The notes below the pieces were generated by a model. The model was not told the DNA's origin, did no database searches, and saw only the letters and a list, made by a program, of their open reading frames with translations. The position numbers were made by a program, and so were the translations under genes. Positions 17,412-28,346 of a DNA stretch of 64,000 nucleotides are shown one piece after another. The first letter of the stretch is position 1; every line of letters begins with the position of its first letter. Origin of the DNA: Dyella acidiphila (lineage in GTDB: Bacteria > Pseudomonadota > Gammaproteobacteria > Xanthomonadales > Rhodanobacteraceae); contig NZ_JACZZA010000008.1 of assembly GCF_014863405.1 (NCBI RefSeq), forward strand, positions 62,001 to 126,000. The letters run 5' to 3'.

Positions 17412-18920
17412 ATGACTGAGCAGTTCGATCTGCTGGTGGTTGGCGGCGGCATCAACGGCGCGGGCATTGCGCGCGATGCAGCCGGGCGCGGGCTTTCCGT
17501 CTGCCTGTGCGAGCGCGACGACCTGGCTGCGCATACCTCCAGCTCCAGCACCAAGCTGATCCACGGCGGCCTGCGCTATCTGGAGCAATACGAGTTCGCC
17601 CTGGTGGGCAAGGCGCTGGCCGAGCGCGAAGTGCTGCTGCGCGCCGCCCCGCACATCATCTGGCCGCTGCGCTTCGTGCTGCCGCATCAGTCGCATCTGC
17701 GCCCGGCCTGGATGATCCGCCTGGGGCTGTTCCTGTACGACAACCTGGGCCGCGGCCGGCGCACCCTGCCGGGCTCGCGGCGGGTGAACCTGAAGCGGCA
17801 TGAGTCGGGTCCGCCGCTGCGCGATGAGTTCGTTACCGGCTTTGTGTACTCCGACGCCTGGGTGCAGGACGCACGCATGGTGGTGCTCAACGCGATGGAT
17901 GCGATGGAGCGCGGCGCCACCGTTTTCACGCGCACCCGCTGCGTCAGCGCCAGCCGCGATGCCGATGGCTGGACCGTGCAGCTGGAGTCGGCGCGCGGCG
18001 AGCTTTTCACGGTACGCGCCAAGACGCTGGTGAATGCCACCGGCCCGTGGGCTGTGCAGTTCCTGGATGACGTCGCCAAGGTCGGCCACGATCACGCGCT
18101 GCGCCTGGTAAAGGGCAGCCACATCGTGGTGCCGCGCCTGTTCGATCACCAGCATGCTTACATCTTCCAGCAACCCGACCGCCGTATCGTGTTTGCGATT
18201 CCCTATGAACACGATTTCACCTTGATCGGCACCACCGATGTCGACTATCGCAGCGATCCTTCCACGCCACGCATCGACGAGGATGAAACGCGCTATCTGT
18301 GCGACGCCGCCAATCGCTATTTCAAGCGCAGCATCGCGCCCAGCGATGTGGTGTGGAGCTACAGCGGAGTGCGTCCGCTGCTGGACGACGAAGAGGGCAA
18401 TGCCTCCGAAGTCACGCGCGACTATCTGCTCGAACTGGACCAGCAGGGCGCGCCGTTGCTCAACGTCTTCGGCGGCAAGCTGACCACCTACCGCAAGCTG
18501 GCCGAAGAGGCGATGGACCGCCTCGCCGAAGTGTTTCCGCAAGCCACCGAAGCCTGGACCTCCAAAGGCCATCCGCTGCCCGGCGGCGAGCGCCAGGATG
18601 TGGATGTGCTGCAGCGCGAACTGCAGGCGGCGCATCCCTGGCTGCCCGAAACCATGGCCTGGCGCCTGGTGCACAGCTATGGCGGCCGCACCATGCGCAT
18701 TCTCGGCCAGGCACGCTCGCTACAGGACCTGGGCGAGCATTTCGGCGCCGATCTGTATCAGGCCGAGGTGGATTACCTGCGCGCGATGGAGTGGGCGGTG
18801 GATGCCACCGACGTGCTCTGGCGCCGCAGCAAGCTCGGCCTGCGTTTCAAGCCCGACGAAGTCATGCGCCTCACCAGCTACCTGGCTGATGCGCCGCCGC
18901 GTCGCGCCTCGTTTACCTGA
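17412..18920 (+). CDS. glpD: Aerobic glycerol-3-phosphate dehydrogenase
   Basis: A membrane-associated FAD enzyme oxidising sn-glycerol-3-phosphate to dihydroxyacetone phosphate and passing electrons to ubiquinone. The 502-aa protein starts with DLLVVGGGINGAGIARDAAGRG (FAD), continues with SSSSTKLIHGGLRYLEQYEF, has FAIPYEHDFTLIGTTDVDY mid-protein and GGKLTTYRKLAEEAMD near the C-terminal domain. All fit GlpD. It follows the operator region after glpR. No clear strong RBS; the ATG used starts the canonical N-terminus. Confidence 0.97.
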   Translation: MTEQFDLLVVGGGINGAGIARDAAGRGLSVCLCERDDLAAHTSSSSTKLIHGGLRYLEQYEFALVGKALAEREVLLRAAPHIIWPLRFVLPHQSHLRPAWMIRLGLFLYDNLGRGRRTLPGSRRVNLKRHESGPPLRDEFVTGFVYSDAWVQDARMVVLNAMDAMERGATVFTRTRCVSASRDADGWTVQLESARGELFTVRAKTLVNATGPWAVQFLDDVAKVGHDHALRLVKGSHIVVPRLFDHQHAYIFQQPDRRIVFAIPYEHDFTLIGTTDVDYRSDPSTPRIDEDETRYLCDAANRYFKRSIAPSDVVWSYSGVRPLLDDEEGNASEVTRDYLLELDQQGAPLLNVFGGKLTTYRKLAEEAMDRLAEVFPQATEAWTSKGHPLPGGERQDVDVLQRELQAAHPWLPETMAWRLVHSYGGRTMRILGQARSLQDLGEHFGADLYQAEVDYLRAMEWAVDATDVLWRRSKLGLRFKPDEVMRLTSYLADAPPRRASFT

Positions 18921-19023
18921 AGCAACCGCGCTTTTGCATGCCATAGGAGCGCGCAACGTCACCACATGGCCAGTCGATCGGCCCGTCCATCGTCACCGCG
19001 GAGAACAAGACATGAGGAGAGAC

Positions 19024-19095
19024 ATGTCGAAGCATCCAGTAAGCCTGTTTATCGCAAGGCCGCTCGAGTCACGCACGCCGGAGGTGCAGTCATGA
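19024..19095 (+). CDS. Possible 23-residue leader peptide coupled to glpF
   Basis: Within the 171-bp glpD-glpF gap an ATG at 19024, preceded by GAGGAGA three nt upstream, opens a 23-codon frame (begins MSKHPVSLFIARP) whose TGA overlaps the glpF ATG as ATGA. The strong SD-like sequence and the exact overlap suggest translational coupling of a small peptide to glpF. The peptide resembles nothing known to me and the call is tentative. Confidence 0.3.
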   Translation: MSKHPVSLFIARPLESRTPEVQS

Positions 19096-19934
19096 ACCGG
19101 CAGACCATCGGCGAGCTGATTTCCGAGGCAGTTGCCGTATTCATCATCATCGCCTTCGGCGATTCGGTAGCCTGCATGTACGTGCTGTACGACCCCAGTC
19201 CCTATGTCAACGCCTATTGGGGCGTGTGCATCGCGTGGGGCCTGGCGGTGACGATCGCCATCTATGTGACCGGTTCGGTATCCGGCACGCATGCCAATCC
19301 GGCGGTGACCTTGGCCTTGGCGTTGTTCCGCGGTTTTCCATGGAAGAAGGTGATTCCTTACTCCGTGGCGCAGGTGATCGGCGGCTTTATCGGCGCGGCA
19401 GTCGTATACCTGCTGTTTGCGCCGGTGATCGATCACTACAACCAGACCCATCAGCTCACGCGTGCCATGGGCGGTGCCGCAGGCGTGTTCTTCACGCATC
19501 CGGGGCTGGCCATCACGCCGATGCATGCGCTGCTGGACCAGATCGTGCTGACCGCCTTCTTGCTGTTCGGCATCTTCGCGATCACCGAGCAGTACAACGA
19601 GATGGCGCCCGGCGCGAATTCCGGTGCGTTGATCATCGGTTTCCTGGTGGCCACCATCGGCGCGTCGATGGGATATCTGGAAGCCTGGGCGATCAATCCG
19701 GCACGCGATTTCGGTCCGCGCTTGTTCGCGTATTTTGCTGGCTGGGGTTCGTCGGCGTTGCCGGCACCGGACAACTACTGGTGGATTCCCATCGTCGGTC
19801 CGCTGATCGGCGGTGCTGTCGGCGGTGCGGCTTATCAGTGGCTGATCTATCCCTTCCTGCCGGCACGCCAGCGGGCGCTGCTGAGCCAGGGCGTCAATCC
19901 CGGCGAACGCGCCGCGATCGATCCTTCGCACTGA
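19092..19934 (+). CDS. glpF: Glycerol uptake facilitator (MIP/aquaporin family)
   Basis: A 280-aa aquaglyceroporin with six transmembrane helices and the two pore half-helix NPA motifs: SGTHANPAVTLA and AINPARDFGPR. The D in the second motif (NPARD) is the glyceroporin hallmark. It admits glycerol by diffusion, which GlpK then traps. It lies between glpD and glpK, 63 bp before the glpK start. The start MNRQTIGELISEAV is the first with membrane-protein character; a 42-codon upstream extension of the frame is not conserved-looking. Confidence 0.96.
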   Translation: MNRQTIGELISEAVAVFIIIAFGDSVACMYVLYDPSPYVNAYWGVCIAWGLAVTIAIYVTGSVSGTHANPAVTLALALFRGFPWKKVIPYSVAQVIGGFIGAAVVYLLFAPVIDHYNQTHQLTRAMGGAAGVFFTHPGLAITPMHALLDQIVLTAFLLFGIFAITEQYNEMAPGANSGALIIGFLVATIGASMGYLEAWAINPARDFGPRLFAYFAGWGSSALPAPDNYWWIPIVGPLIGGAVGGAAYQWLIYPFLPARQRALLSQGVNPGERAAIDPSH

Positions 19935-19946
19935 ACATATCGATGA

Positions 19947-21494
<1,548 letters not shown>

Positions 21495-21555
21495 AAAGCT
21501 TTCGCTAAATCAGCGCGCCATTCACATGGATCGAAACCTGTCAAAGAACCTCACC

Positions 21556-21631
21556 GTCATCCCGGCGAAAGCCGGGATCCAGCGCCTGTTTCACTTCGAA
21601 GTCACTGGATCCCGGCTTTCGCCGGGATGAC
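21556..21631. repeat. REP-like inverted pair
   Basis: Two 27-nt units face each other: GTCATCCCGGCGAAAGCCGG at 21556 and its inverse (CCGGCTTTCGCCGGGATGAC, ending 21631), each itself an imperfect hairpin, separated by about 22 nt. Shorter relatives (CCGGCNTGYGCCGGAATGAC) lie at 36749-36774 and 52948-52970. The arrangement is typical of a BIME made of two REP units. The rest of the 342-bp glpK-porin gap holds nothing I can identify. Confidence 0.75.
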
Positions 21632-21836
21632 GAGCAAAAAGAACGTCTGGATATTGCAAGGTCCGGGGCGCAATCGCTTGAGCTGGTCATAAACATCGAC
21701 GCTCCTGCGCTACCCGGCCATCCCATCAACCGCTGACCCGATAACGCACACGGGCGGGCATCCACATGCCCGCAGGGGGCCTGCATTGCCTATCGCCAGC
21801 ACCGTGCCGTTGTACTGCCGTACCAGGAGAATCAGC

Positions 21837-23144
21837 ATGCGCCAGCAAATCATTGCCCTGATCGCGATGGCCGGATGCGTTACCGCCGCCAGCGCCCAAG
21901 CCGCCGACAGCGACCAGGATTACGCCCACACCACCCTGACCGGCGATTGGGGCGGAGCACGCCAGCGCCTGTACGACCAGGGCGTCGATCTGGGTGTGGA
22001 CTACCTCGGCGAATTCGCCCACAACACCAGCGGCGGTACGCGCCAGACCGACGCCTACGCCGACCAGATCCACATCCACGCCGCCTTCGATTTCCAGAAA
22101 CTGTGGGGCTGGACTGGCGGCTCGCTGCATGTAGACATCAACGACCGCAACGGCAGCCAGATCGACGCCAAGGCACACCTGGGTACCTTGCTGGAATCGC
22201 AGGAAATCTACGGCGGCGGCAATGTCACGCGGCTGACGCGCTTCTATCTGGAACAGGTGCTGTGGAACGGCCTGGTCGATGTGAAATTCGGCCGCATGGA
22301 TATCGGCGTGGATTTCTTCCCGTTCGCCTGCAATTTCCAGAACCTTGGCTTCTGCGGCGCGCTGCCCGGCTGGATCTCCAAGGGCGTGGACGCGTGGCCG
22401 CTGGCGCAGACCGGCGGCGTGATCGCACTCAATCCTTCGGCGGCCTGGACGATCAAGTTCGGCGGCTTCGAGGTCAATCCGAACAATGCCTCCACGTCGC
22501 AGGGCCTGAAGCTGAGCACGTCCGGCCCCAATACCGGCACGCTGATGCTGGCGCAGCTGGATTGGCATACCGCGTTGTCCGGCCAGGGCGGACAGCCGCT
22601 GGCCGGCACCTGGAGTGTCGGCGGCTGGCGCAATACCGCGCGCTACAACGATGCGTTCCTCAGCGTTGACGGCATCGAAGACGTGCTGGGCGGCAATACG
22701 CCGCTGATGCAAAGCAGCGTGTCGGGCAGCTACTTCATGGGCCAGCAGGACGTTTTCCATAACGGCAGCGGCGGCGGTCTGAGCGTGTTCGGCAATGTCG
22801 TCCAGGCCGACCCGCATACCGACCTGATCGACCAGATGATCGATATCGGCCTGCTCTACAAAGGCCCGTTCGCCTCGCGGCCGGACGATCGCCTGGGCTT
22901 TGCGATCGGGCGCAACCGGGTCAGCACCGAGGTGGCCAATGCCGAACGCCTGGTTAACGCCGCCGGCCTCGGCCCGCTGCCGGTGCAGCAGGGCTATGAA
23001 TACGTCACCGAGCTCAACTACCAGTTCCAGCTCTGGCACGGCCTGGCGCTGATGCCCAACGTGCAGTACATCCGCCATCCGGGCGGCAGCAGCGCCAACC
23101 GCGATGCCACCGTGCTGGGCCTGCGGGTGGTGGCCAAGTTCTAG
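21837..23144 (+). CDS. OprB-type carbohydrate-selective porin
   Basis: A 435-aa outer-membrane porin. It has a signal peptide (MRQQIIALIAMAGCVTAASAQA), the OprB-family opening LTGDWGGARQRLYDQGVDLGVD, repeated amphipathic beta-strands, and a C-terminal aromatic residue (VVAKF) typical of barrels. OprB porins admit glucose and other sugars or polyols. It lies 342 bp after glpK in the same direction, so a role in glycerol or polyol entry is possible but not shown. RBS CCAGGAGA is 7 nt before the chosen ATG at 21837; the frame extends 17 codons upstream without signal-peptide character. Confidence 0.92.
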   Translation: MRQQIIALIAMAGCVTAASAQAADSDQDYAHTTLTGDWGGARQRLYDQGVDLGVDYLGEFAHNTSGGTRQTDAYADQIHIHAAFDFQKLWGWTGGSLHVDINDRNGSQIDAKAHLGTLLESQEIYGGGNVTRLTRFYLEQVLWNGLVDVKFGRMDIGVDFFPFACNFQNLGFCGALPGWISKGVDAWPLAQTGGVIALNPSAAWTIKFGGFEVNPNNASTSQGLKLSTSGPNTGTLMLAQLDWHTALSGQGGQPLAGTWSVGGWRNTARYNDAFLSVDGIEDVLGGNTPLMQSSVSGSYFMGQQDVFHNGSGGGLSVFGNVVQADPHTDLIDQMIDIGLLYKGPFASRPDDRLGFAIGRNRVSTEVANAERLVNAAGLGPLPVQQGYEYVTELNYQFQLWHGLALMPNVQYIRHPGGSSANRDATVLGLRVVAKF

Positions 23145-23305
23145 CTACCCCCGGGCTAGGCCCCCGCCGCCGGGCATGTATCATGGCTATCCTGCTTCGG
23201 GCGGGCTGCCGCCGCTGGCGCGTCGCATGAGACGCCGGCACGGCAGGATGGGCTCCTGGCGCCCAGCTCTAACGCCTTTATCCAGATTCAGTTTTGAGGT
23301 CATCC

Positions 23306-23839
23306 ATGGCACGCGGCATCAATAAAGTCATCCTCGTCGGCAACCTCGGCGCCGATCCCGAAGTCCGCTACACCGGCAGCGGCACCGCGATCGCCAGCCT
23401 CAGCATCGCCACCTCCGAGCAATGGACCGACAAGCAGAGCGGCCAGAAGCAGGAGCGCACCGAATGGCACCGCGTGAAGCTGTTCGGCCGCCTGGCGGAA
23501 ATCGCCGGCGAATACCTCAAGAAAGGCCGCCAGGTCTACATCGAAGGTTCGCTGCGTACCGATAAATACACCGGCAAGGACGGCGTGGAACGCTACTCCA
23601 CCGACATCATCGCCAGCGATCTGCAGATGCTTGGCGGCGGTAACGAAGGCGGCGGCATGGGTGGTGGCGGTGGTGGCGGCTACCAGCGCGCGCAGGGTGG
23701 CGGCGGTGCGCCGCGGCGTGGCGGCGACGATTTCGGCGGTGGCGGTGGCGGCAATGCGCCGCAGCGCCAGCCCGCTCCGGCGCAGGAGAGCGGTCCTGCG
23801 TTCAACAACAATTTCGATGACGACGATATTCCGTTCTAA
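23306..23839 (+). CDS. ssb: Single-stranded DNA-binding protein
   Basis: SSB coats single-stranded DNA during replication, repair and recombination. The 177-residue protein has the OB-fold domain ([23 protein letters not shown] through [13 protein letters not shown], about residues 1-110), a Gly-rich linker of roughly 45 residues with long Gly runs, and the acidic C-terminal tip DDDDIPF that recruits partner proteins. Start chosen at MARGINKV; four codons upstream are in frame but not part of the family N-terminus. It has its own terminator, part of a sequence repeated twice more in the next 11 kb. Confidence 0.98.
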   Translation: MARGINKVILVGNLGADPEVRYTGSGTAIASLSIATSEQWTDKQSGQKQERTEWHRVKLFGRLAEIAGEYLKKGRQVYIEGSLRTDKYTGKDGVERYSTDIIASDLQMLGGGNEGGGMGGGGGGGYQRAQGGGGAPRRGGDDFGGGGGGNAPQRQPAPAQESGPAFNNNFDDDDIPF

Positions 23840-23966
23840 AAAAACACCAGAGATCAAATTGGTGGATTTTTAAAATAAACCCCTGATGCGTCGGGGGTTT
23901 ATTTTTGTCAAAACATGCTTGTCCACGCCTGAAAACGAGTGATAGCTTCGTTTCCGTAGCACCTTG
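23828..23966 (+). repeat. Terminator-containing direct repeat, copy A (ssb 3' end)
   Basis: The segment begins in the last codons of ssb, includes ACACCAGAGATCAAATTGG, a rho-independent hairpin at 23872-23906 (AAAATAAACCCC / GGGGTTTATTTTT) and the downstream block with AAAACGAGTGATAGCTTCG. Related segments occur at 30782-30885 (copy B, closest in the hairpin) and 34626-34751 (copy C, closest in the flanks). The hairpin of this copy is the natural ssb terminator. Confidence 0.75.
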
Positions 23967-24176
23967 GCGTTTGCTGCATTTCAGTAGGGTAGCCGAGTCG
24001 CTGGCGACTGCACTACGCAAGGACCACCCAGGGGAAAGCTGGTCAAGGCAACCGTCTCGCCATCCGTGCAAGTCCAGCGGATCACGACCTGTGCGGACTA
24101 CTTCGCGTATCACGCCGATATGGCCATTCCGCGAAGTCCATCCGGAGAACCTGCCGAAGGCTCTCCGGAACAAGCC

Positions 24177-26720
24177 TCATATCATCCGCTCCGGATCTTT
24201 GATGTAAGTCCCGGAGAACTCCACCCGAATGCCAGCGATATCCGCTTTCAGCTTCCGCAGATCCAAGGTTTTGCCATCGCCCGCAGCTACCTTCGGCGTA
24301 GACAGAATCCAATCGGCATACAGCGTGGGCTCGCTATAAGACGTGCGGAACTCATCGGCGATGGCCGCGCGCACATGCACGGCAGCACCGGGCTGATCCG
24401 CGGGTAAGCCAGCTACGTCGTAGCGGAAAGTCAGATCTAGCGGTGCGCCGTGAAAATGGAAAACTTTGTATTCCTGGCCCGCTAGGCGCCGATCGTCGTA
24501 TTCACCGGCGGTACGTGCCGTGAACTCGATTTCCCCGCGCGCAGGACGTTTCCCGGCAACCCACTCCACCCAGATATGGACTTCCTTGACCCGCACGCGG
24601 CTGGTGCGGCCCCAGCCCGACAATGGGCCGTCTGCGGGTGTAAGGCGCACGCCGATCTTCTGTCCATCGAGCAGTGCATCGCGTTGCGCAGCCGACAATG
24701 CATAAGCGGCGTGTTGGTATTCCTGTGGCGCCGGCTTGAATTTCTCCAGCGCGCGCGCCTGCATCTGCTTGAGATCGGCAATACCCTTGAGTTCGCCGGC
24801 CAGGTCGGCAATGCCGCGATAGTCGTCGCGGACGATCACCGTGTCGTCCAGCGCCCAGTAACGCCATGCGGCATCGTACTGGTACAGCACGACGAGCAAC
24901 GCGCGTTGCACGTTTCGGTAGTTGCCCCAGAGCACCGCCATGGCTTGGACTGACAGCATCTGCTGATGCTTCAAATCGGAGATTTCGCGTATGACGGCAT
25001 CGCGTTGCCGCACGGCGATTTCGCGTTGCAGCTTGTTGCGAGCAAGCTCCTGGATCAACGGCGGCAGGGCTGCCTGCGCCGTGGTCAGGGCGCGGCCGTA
25101 GATCACCAGGATCTTCAGCTCTTTCAGGTATTCCTCCGCACCATTGATGCCTTCCTTGATGGCAGGTGCGAGCTGCGTTTCCACCTCCAGCCAAAGTTGA
25201 TCCCACTGAGCCGCGGCTGACGGTGCGCCCTTGGCGTCGTCGGACAGGGTTTCTTTGCTGATGGCAGCCAAGTCGCTGGCAAACTTGCCTGCGTCGGCAA
25301 TCTTGTCCGCTGCCGCCACGATGGCCAGACACAACTTTACGATCTTCTGGATATTCTGACCCAGCTTGACCAGGGTCTTCATGATCTCGGCCAGCTTGGC
25401 GGCGGTCTTGGCCACGTCCGCCGCCGCTTTCGCTGCACCGGCGGCGCCACTGGCGTTGCCGCCGAACATCGAGCCTATGCTTGAGACGAAGGTGAATACC
25501 GCGCCGACGATGGACCAGGCCGCTTCGGCTTCCTTGGCGGCTTTCCATGCATCCAGACCGTCCTTGAAGGCTTGCTCGGCGCGACGCACATTGGCGTTCT
25601 GCGGTTCGATCGCGTTCTGGGCACGAGTGACGCTTTCGGTGGCCAGGCGAAGGTTTTCGGCTAACTGCGTGGCGACCAATTGTTGAAAGGCGCCGGCATC
25701 GTCTTTCTCCCCCAGTACCAGCCGCGCCGCCTGTTTGCGCGTGTCCAGATCGAGCGTGCGATCGGCCATGCGCGTGTAGCTGTTGGCGTAGACCTGTAGC
25801 GCCGGCACGTGCTCTTTGGCCAGGTCGCCATAGAAGGATGCGCTCAGGTAAGGCACCTGGTCGGTAGCCAGTCGCACCGGCTGCAGCAGCTCGTGTACGC
25901 TGGCGCTCGTCAGGGCGAGCGGTTGCCAATCTGTGTTATCCGGCGTAAGGCCCAAGAGTTCGGTCATGTTCCGATACTGATCGGGGGGTATGGCGCTTTT
26001 GCCCTGTATCGGCAGCAACAAGGCGAGCATCTCGCGCAGGCGCCCGCACAGTTCCATGCCCAATTCCCCCTTGCCCTGTGCGCCCAGTTCTTGCGCAGCC
26101 AGCAGCATGCGATCCGCCAGCGATTTGCAGGTGCGCATCGGCATCAAGGTGAGGTCGATGGGAAGGGCTTCGAACGGCATCAGTACGGTGTCGTGGAGCG
26201 TCACGTGTTCGTATGCCAGTTTGGTCACCTGCGGTGTCAACGGATCGGTGAGGTAACCCGACTGGCTAAGCGCATGCCGAACACCCGCCGCGTCTTCGAA
26301 GTTAAACCACGTCGTCGCTTGCGGTTTGCAGTTGGCAGGTTCGATTTCCCGGACGTAGGCGCCGAGTAATGTATACATCCCCGTCCTTACACGGAAATGC
26401 AGCGTACCGTTGGTCTCCAGACGCCGGGCGATGATGACCAGGCCTTCGAAGTCCCCTAAATCGATCATGCCGTCATGCCGAGCATCCACGGTATCTGCGA
26501 ATACCACGAGCCTCGCAAATTGCCTCTTCACCTGGCGGAGGGCATCCACCAGTTTCACATGGACCCCGATGACTACCTCCCAGAATCCGCCATGATGGAT
26601 AACGCGCGGAAGAGGCCCGTCCGGGCCGGCCTGGTCGAGGATGGCGTCCCAGTCGGGCGCGGCGGTTGTGCCGGGACCCGCCGCCGATGCGGTCGGCGGA
26701 GTCGAGGAAATCGTGCTCAT
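24177..26720 (-). CDS. Large helical protein of unknown function with amphipathic/hydrophobic core, toxin-like layout
   Basis: An 847-residue protein I do not recognise. No signal peptide. Residues 1-45 are low-complexity Ser/Thr/Pro/Ala; about 45-120 include FARLVVFADTVDARHDGMID and GLVIIARRLE, a beta-rich pattern; about 180-650 are mostly helical with heptad-like charged segments. In the middle lies a hydrophobic hairpin-like region, AWSIVGAVFTFVSSIGSMFG, followed by an Ala/Lys-rich helix; this resembles the membrane-inserting parts of alpha-pore-forming toxins, but that is only a layout similarity. The last ~170 residues look beta-rich (VRVKEVHIWVEWV, YKVFHFHGAPLDLTFRYDV). Last gene of a minus-strand trio, 135 bp after the tyrosinase stop. 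Confidence 0.6.
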   Translation of the reverse strand: MSTISSTPPTASAAGPGTTAAPDWDAILDQAGPDGPLPRVIHHGGFWEVVIGVHVKLVDALRQVKRQFARLVVFADTVDARHDGMIDLGDFEGLVIIARRLETNGTLHFRVRTGMYTLLGAYVREIEPANCKPQATTWFNFEDAAGVRHALSQSGYLTDPLTPQVTKLAYEHVTLHDTVLMPFEALPIDLTLMPMRTCKSLADRMLLAAQELGAQGKGELGMELCGRLREMLALLLPIQGKSAIPPDQYRNMTELLGLTPDNTDWQPLALTSASVHELLQPVRLATDQVPYLSASFYGDLAKEHVPALQVYANSYTRMADRTLDLDTRKQAARLVLGEKDDAGAFQQLVATQLAENLRLATESVTRAQNAIEPQNANVRRAEQAFKDGLDAWKAAKEAEAAWSIVGAVFTFVSSIGSMFGGNASGAAGAAKAAADVAKTAAKLAEIMKTLVKLGQNIQKIVKLCLAIVAAADKIADAGKFASDLAAISKETLSDDAKGAPSAAAQWDQLWLEVETQLAPAIKEGINGAEEYLKELKILVIYGRALTTAQAALPPLIQELARNKLQREIAVRQRDAVIREISDLKHQQMLSVQAMAVLWGNYRNVQRALLVVLYQYDAAWRYWALDDTVIVRDDYRGIADLAGELKGIADLKQMQARALEKFKPAPQEYQHAAYALSAAQRDALLDGQKIGVRLTPADGPLSGWGRTSRVRVKEVHIWVEWVAGKRPARGEIEFTARTAGEYDDRRLAGQEYKVFHFHGAPLDLTFRYDVAGLPADQPGAAVHVRAAIADEFRTSYSEPTLYADWILSTPKVAAGDGKTLDLRKLKADIAGIRVEFSGTYIKDPERMI

Positions 26721-26855
26721 GTTTGTTGCCCCTGAGTGATCTTGCGCCAGACGATGGCTATGGCTATGGCTGTGCCGACCGGACCGACAATGTGTCGGGA
26801 GGAAGGATGCGGCGATCGCCGTATCCTTCCTTGACGACAAGGTCGCTGCCGTCGA

Positions 26856-28241
26856 CTACGGCGACGGGGCGTTGTCGGCCTCTACGCGGAACTCCTTGAT
26901 ATTGATCACGGTGCCGTTGACCGGGTTGTCGCCGTCCACGCGGACAAACGAGATGGTGAGCTTGTCCAGCTTCTCCGGCTTGATCTGCTGCAGGGCGTCG
27001 GTGGCCGGGAACGACAGTTGTACCTGCCCGCCACCGTGCTCGGCGTGATGCTGCAGGCCGGCGATCTCGAAGGGCCCCAGCGTGCCGAGCAGGTAGTCGC
27101 TTTCGCCGTGCTCGGTGTTGGCGCGCTCGGGCAGGTCGATAAAGACCTTGTAGTAGTAGCCGCCGCTCTGGCCGAGTTCGGTCAGCGATACACCGTTGAG
27201 CACCACGCGTACGGTGGCGGGATTCGCGTTCGCGGCCTGACTGGATGCCTTCAGCAGGGTGCGCAGGTGCGGCTGTTGCTGCACGGATACCGGCACTTCC
27301 ACGCTCACCGACTTCTGGTCGAGCGACAGCTGCTCGCCGCCACCCAGGGTCTGTGCGCCCAGCAGCTTCGGCGCCAGTGCCTTGAGTTTGATCAGTGGCG
27401 GCCGTGCCGGCGCCACCGCCGGGGGAATTCTGTTGGGCATGTTCTCGTTCTCGTACTGATAACCCAGGCCGACGGTCGAGATGGTCACGTTGCGCGGCAT
27501 GGTTACGCCTGGCGCATAGTTGAAGATACCCGACCAGTACGACGAGGACGGCGCAGGCATGGTGCGGCCGCCGCCGGCCTTGACCCAGGCTGCCCACAGA
27601 CGATCGATATTGGCGTGATGTACCCAGAAAATCGGGTCCTGCGGCGACTGCAGATTCGCCATGACGCCGCCGATGATGTTGTGCACGGCATTGTGCGGCC
27701 GGCTCTCGACCGAGGGCTCGAAGGCGTTGCCCATGCCCTGCGGAAAGTTGATCACGTTGTTGGCGAACGGGTCGAGGCTGAGCGACGCGTGCACGTTGTT
27801 GTTGCGCCGGCCGGCGATGTACAGCGGCGAGGACGTATCGAGAAATTCGTTCGGCATCTTGGGGTCGGTGTAGTAGTCCCAGTACGGCACAATCAGAGCG
27901 TTGTTACGCGAAATCTCGCGCAACTTCTGCTCGAACAAGTGCAGGTAGCCGCGATGCCAGGCCAGGAAGTAGGCGATGCCGTGCGGGCAGAAGTTCTGGT
28001 GCACGTTGGCCCAATAGAACCAGCTGTTGGGATCGCTGGCATTGGTATTGGCGCGCATTTTGCGGATGGTCTCGACGTACACCGAGTACAGCGGTCCGCT
28101 GCGAAACACGCTCCAACTGGGGCGCGTGACCGTCGCTGCCGCCGCCGCGGCCCGTGGCTCGTCGGCGAACGCGATATCAGGTAACAGCGGGATCATTGCG
28201 ACGGTCAATGACGACTTCAAAAAGCGCCTTCTGGAATTCAT
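26856..28241 (-). CDS. Tat-exported tyrosinase / polyphenol oxidase (type-3 copper)
   Basis: A 461-aa type-3 copper oxidase that should oxidise mono- or diphenols to quinones. The N-terminus MNSRRRFLKSSLTVAMIPLL is a twin-arginine signal, so it is exported folded. CuA ligands are likely H81, H87 and H96 (WHRGYLHLFE), with C85-P-H87 matching the Cys-x-His thioether motif of plant and fungal enzymes. CuB ligands are likely H183 and H187 (RPHNAVHN) and H208/H209 (FWVHHANIDRLW). The C-terminal ~130 residues (YYYKVFIDLPERANTE, LGPFEI) resemble the KFDV-type capping domain of plant polyphenol oxidases. Between the cytochrome-like gene (105 bp) and the helical-protein gene, same strand. Confidence 0.93.
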   Translation of the reverse strand: MNSRRRFLKSSLTVAMIPLLPDIAFADEPRAAAAAATVTRPSWSVFRSGPLYSVYVETIRKMRANTNASDPNSWFYWANVHQNFCPHGIAYFLAWHRGYLHLFEQKLREISRNNALIVPYWDYYTDPKMPNEFLDTSSPLYIAGRRNNNVHASLSLDPFANNVINFPQGMGNAFEPSVESRPHNAVHNIIGGVMANLQSPQDPIFWVHHANIDRLWAAWVKAGGGRTMPAPSSSYWSGIFNYAPGVTMPRNVTISTVGLGYQYENENMPNRIPPAVAPARPPLIKLKALAPKLLGAQTLGGGEQLSLDQKSVSVEVPVSVQQQPHLRTLLKASSQAANANPATVRVVLNGVSLTELGQSGGYYYKVFIDLPERANTEHGESDYLLGTLGPFEIAGLQHHAEHGGGQVQLSFPATDALQQIKPEKLDKLTISFVRVDGDNPVNGTVINIKEFRVEADNAPSP

Positions 28242-28346
28242 TGGGGCTCTCCTTATGGGGCGAACAAGAGCGATCCCGCGCATGGCCGGGGCCGCCGATC
28301 GTGTTCCGATATCAATGGCTACGCAGGGCCATGTGGTGAGTCAGGG

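Noticed and set aside
23828-23966. Integration site at a tRNA gene flanking the accessory block
   Set aside because: No tRNA-like cloverleaf or integrase gene was found near 23.9 or 34.7 kb; the repeat derives from the ssb 3' end and terminator.
23905-24207. Small plus-strand frames downstream of ssb as genes
   Set aside because: They run through the terminator-containing repeat, and comparable meaningless frames appear at the other repeat copies.
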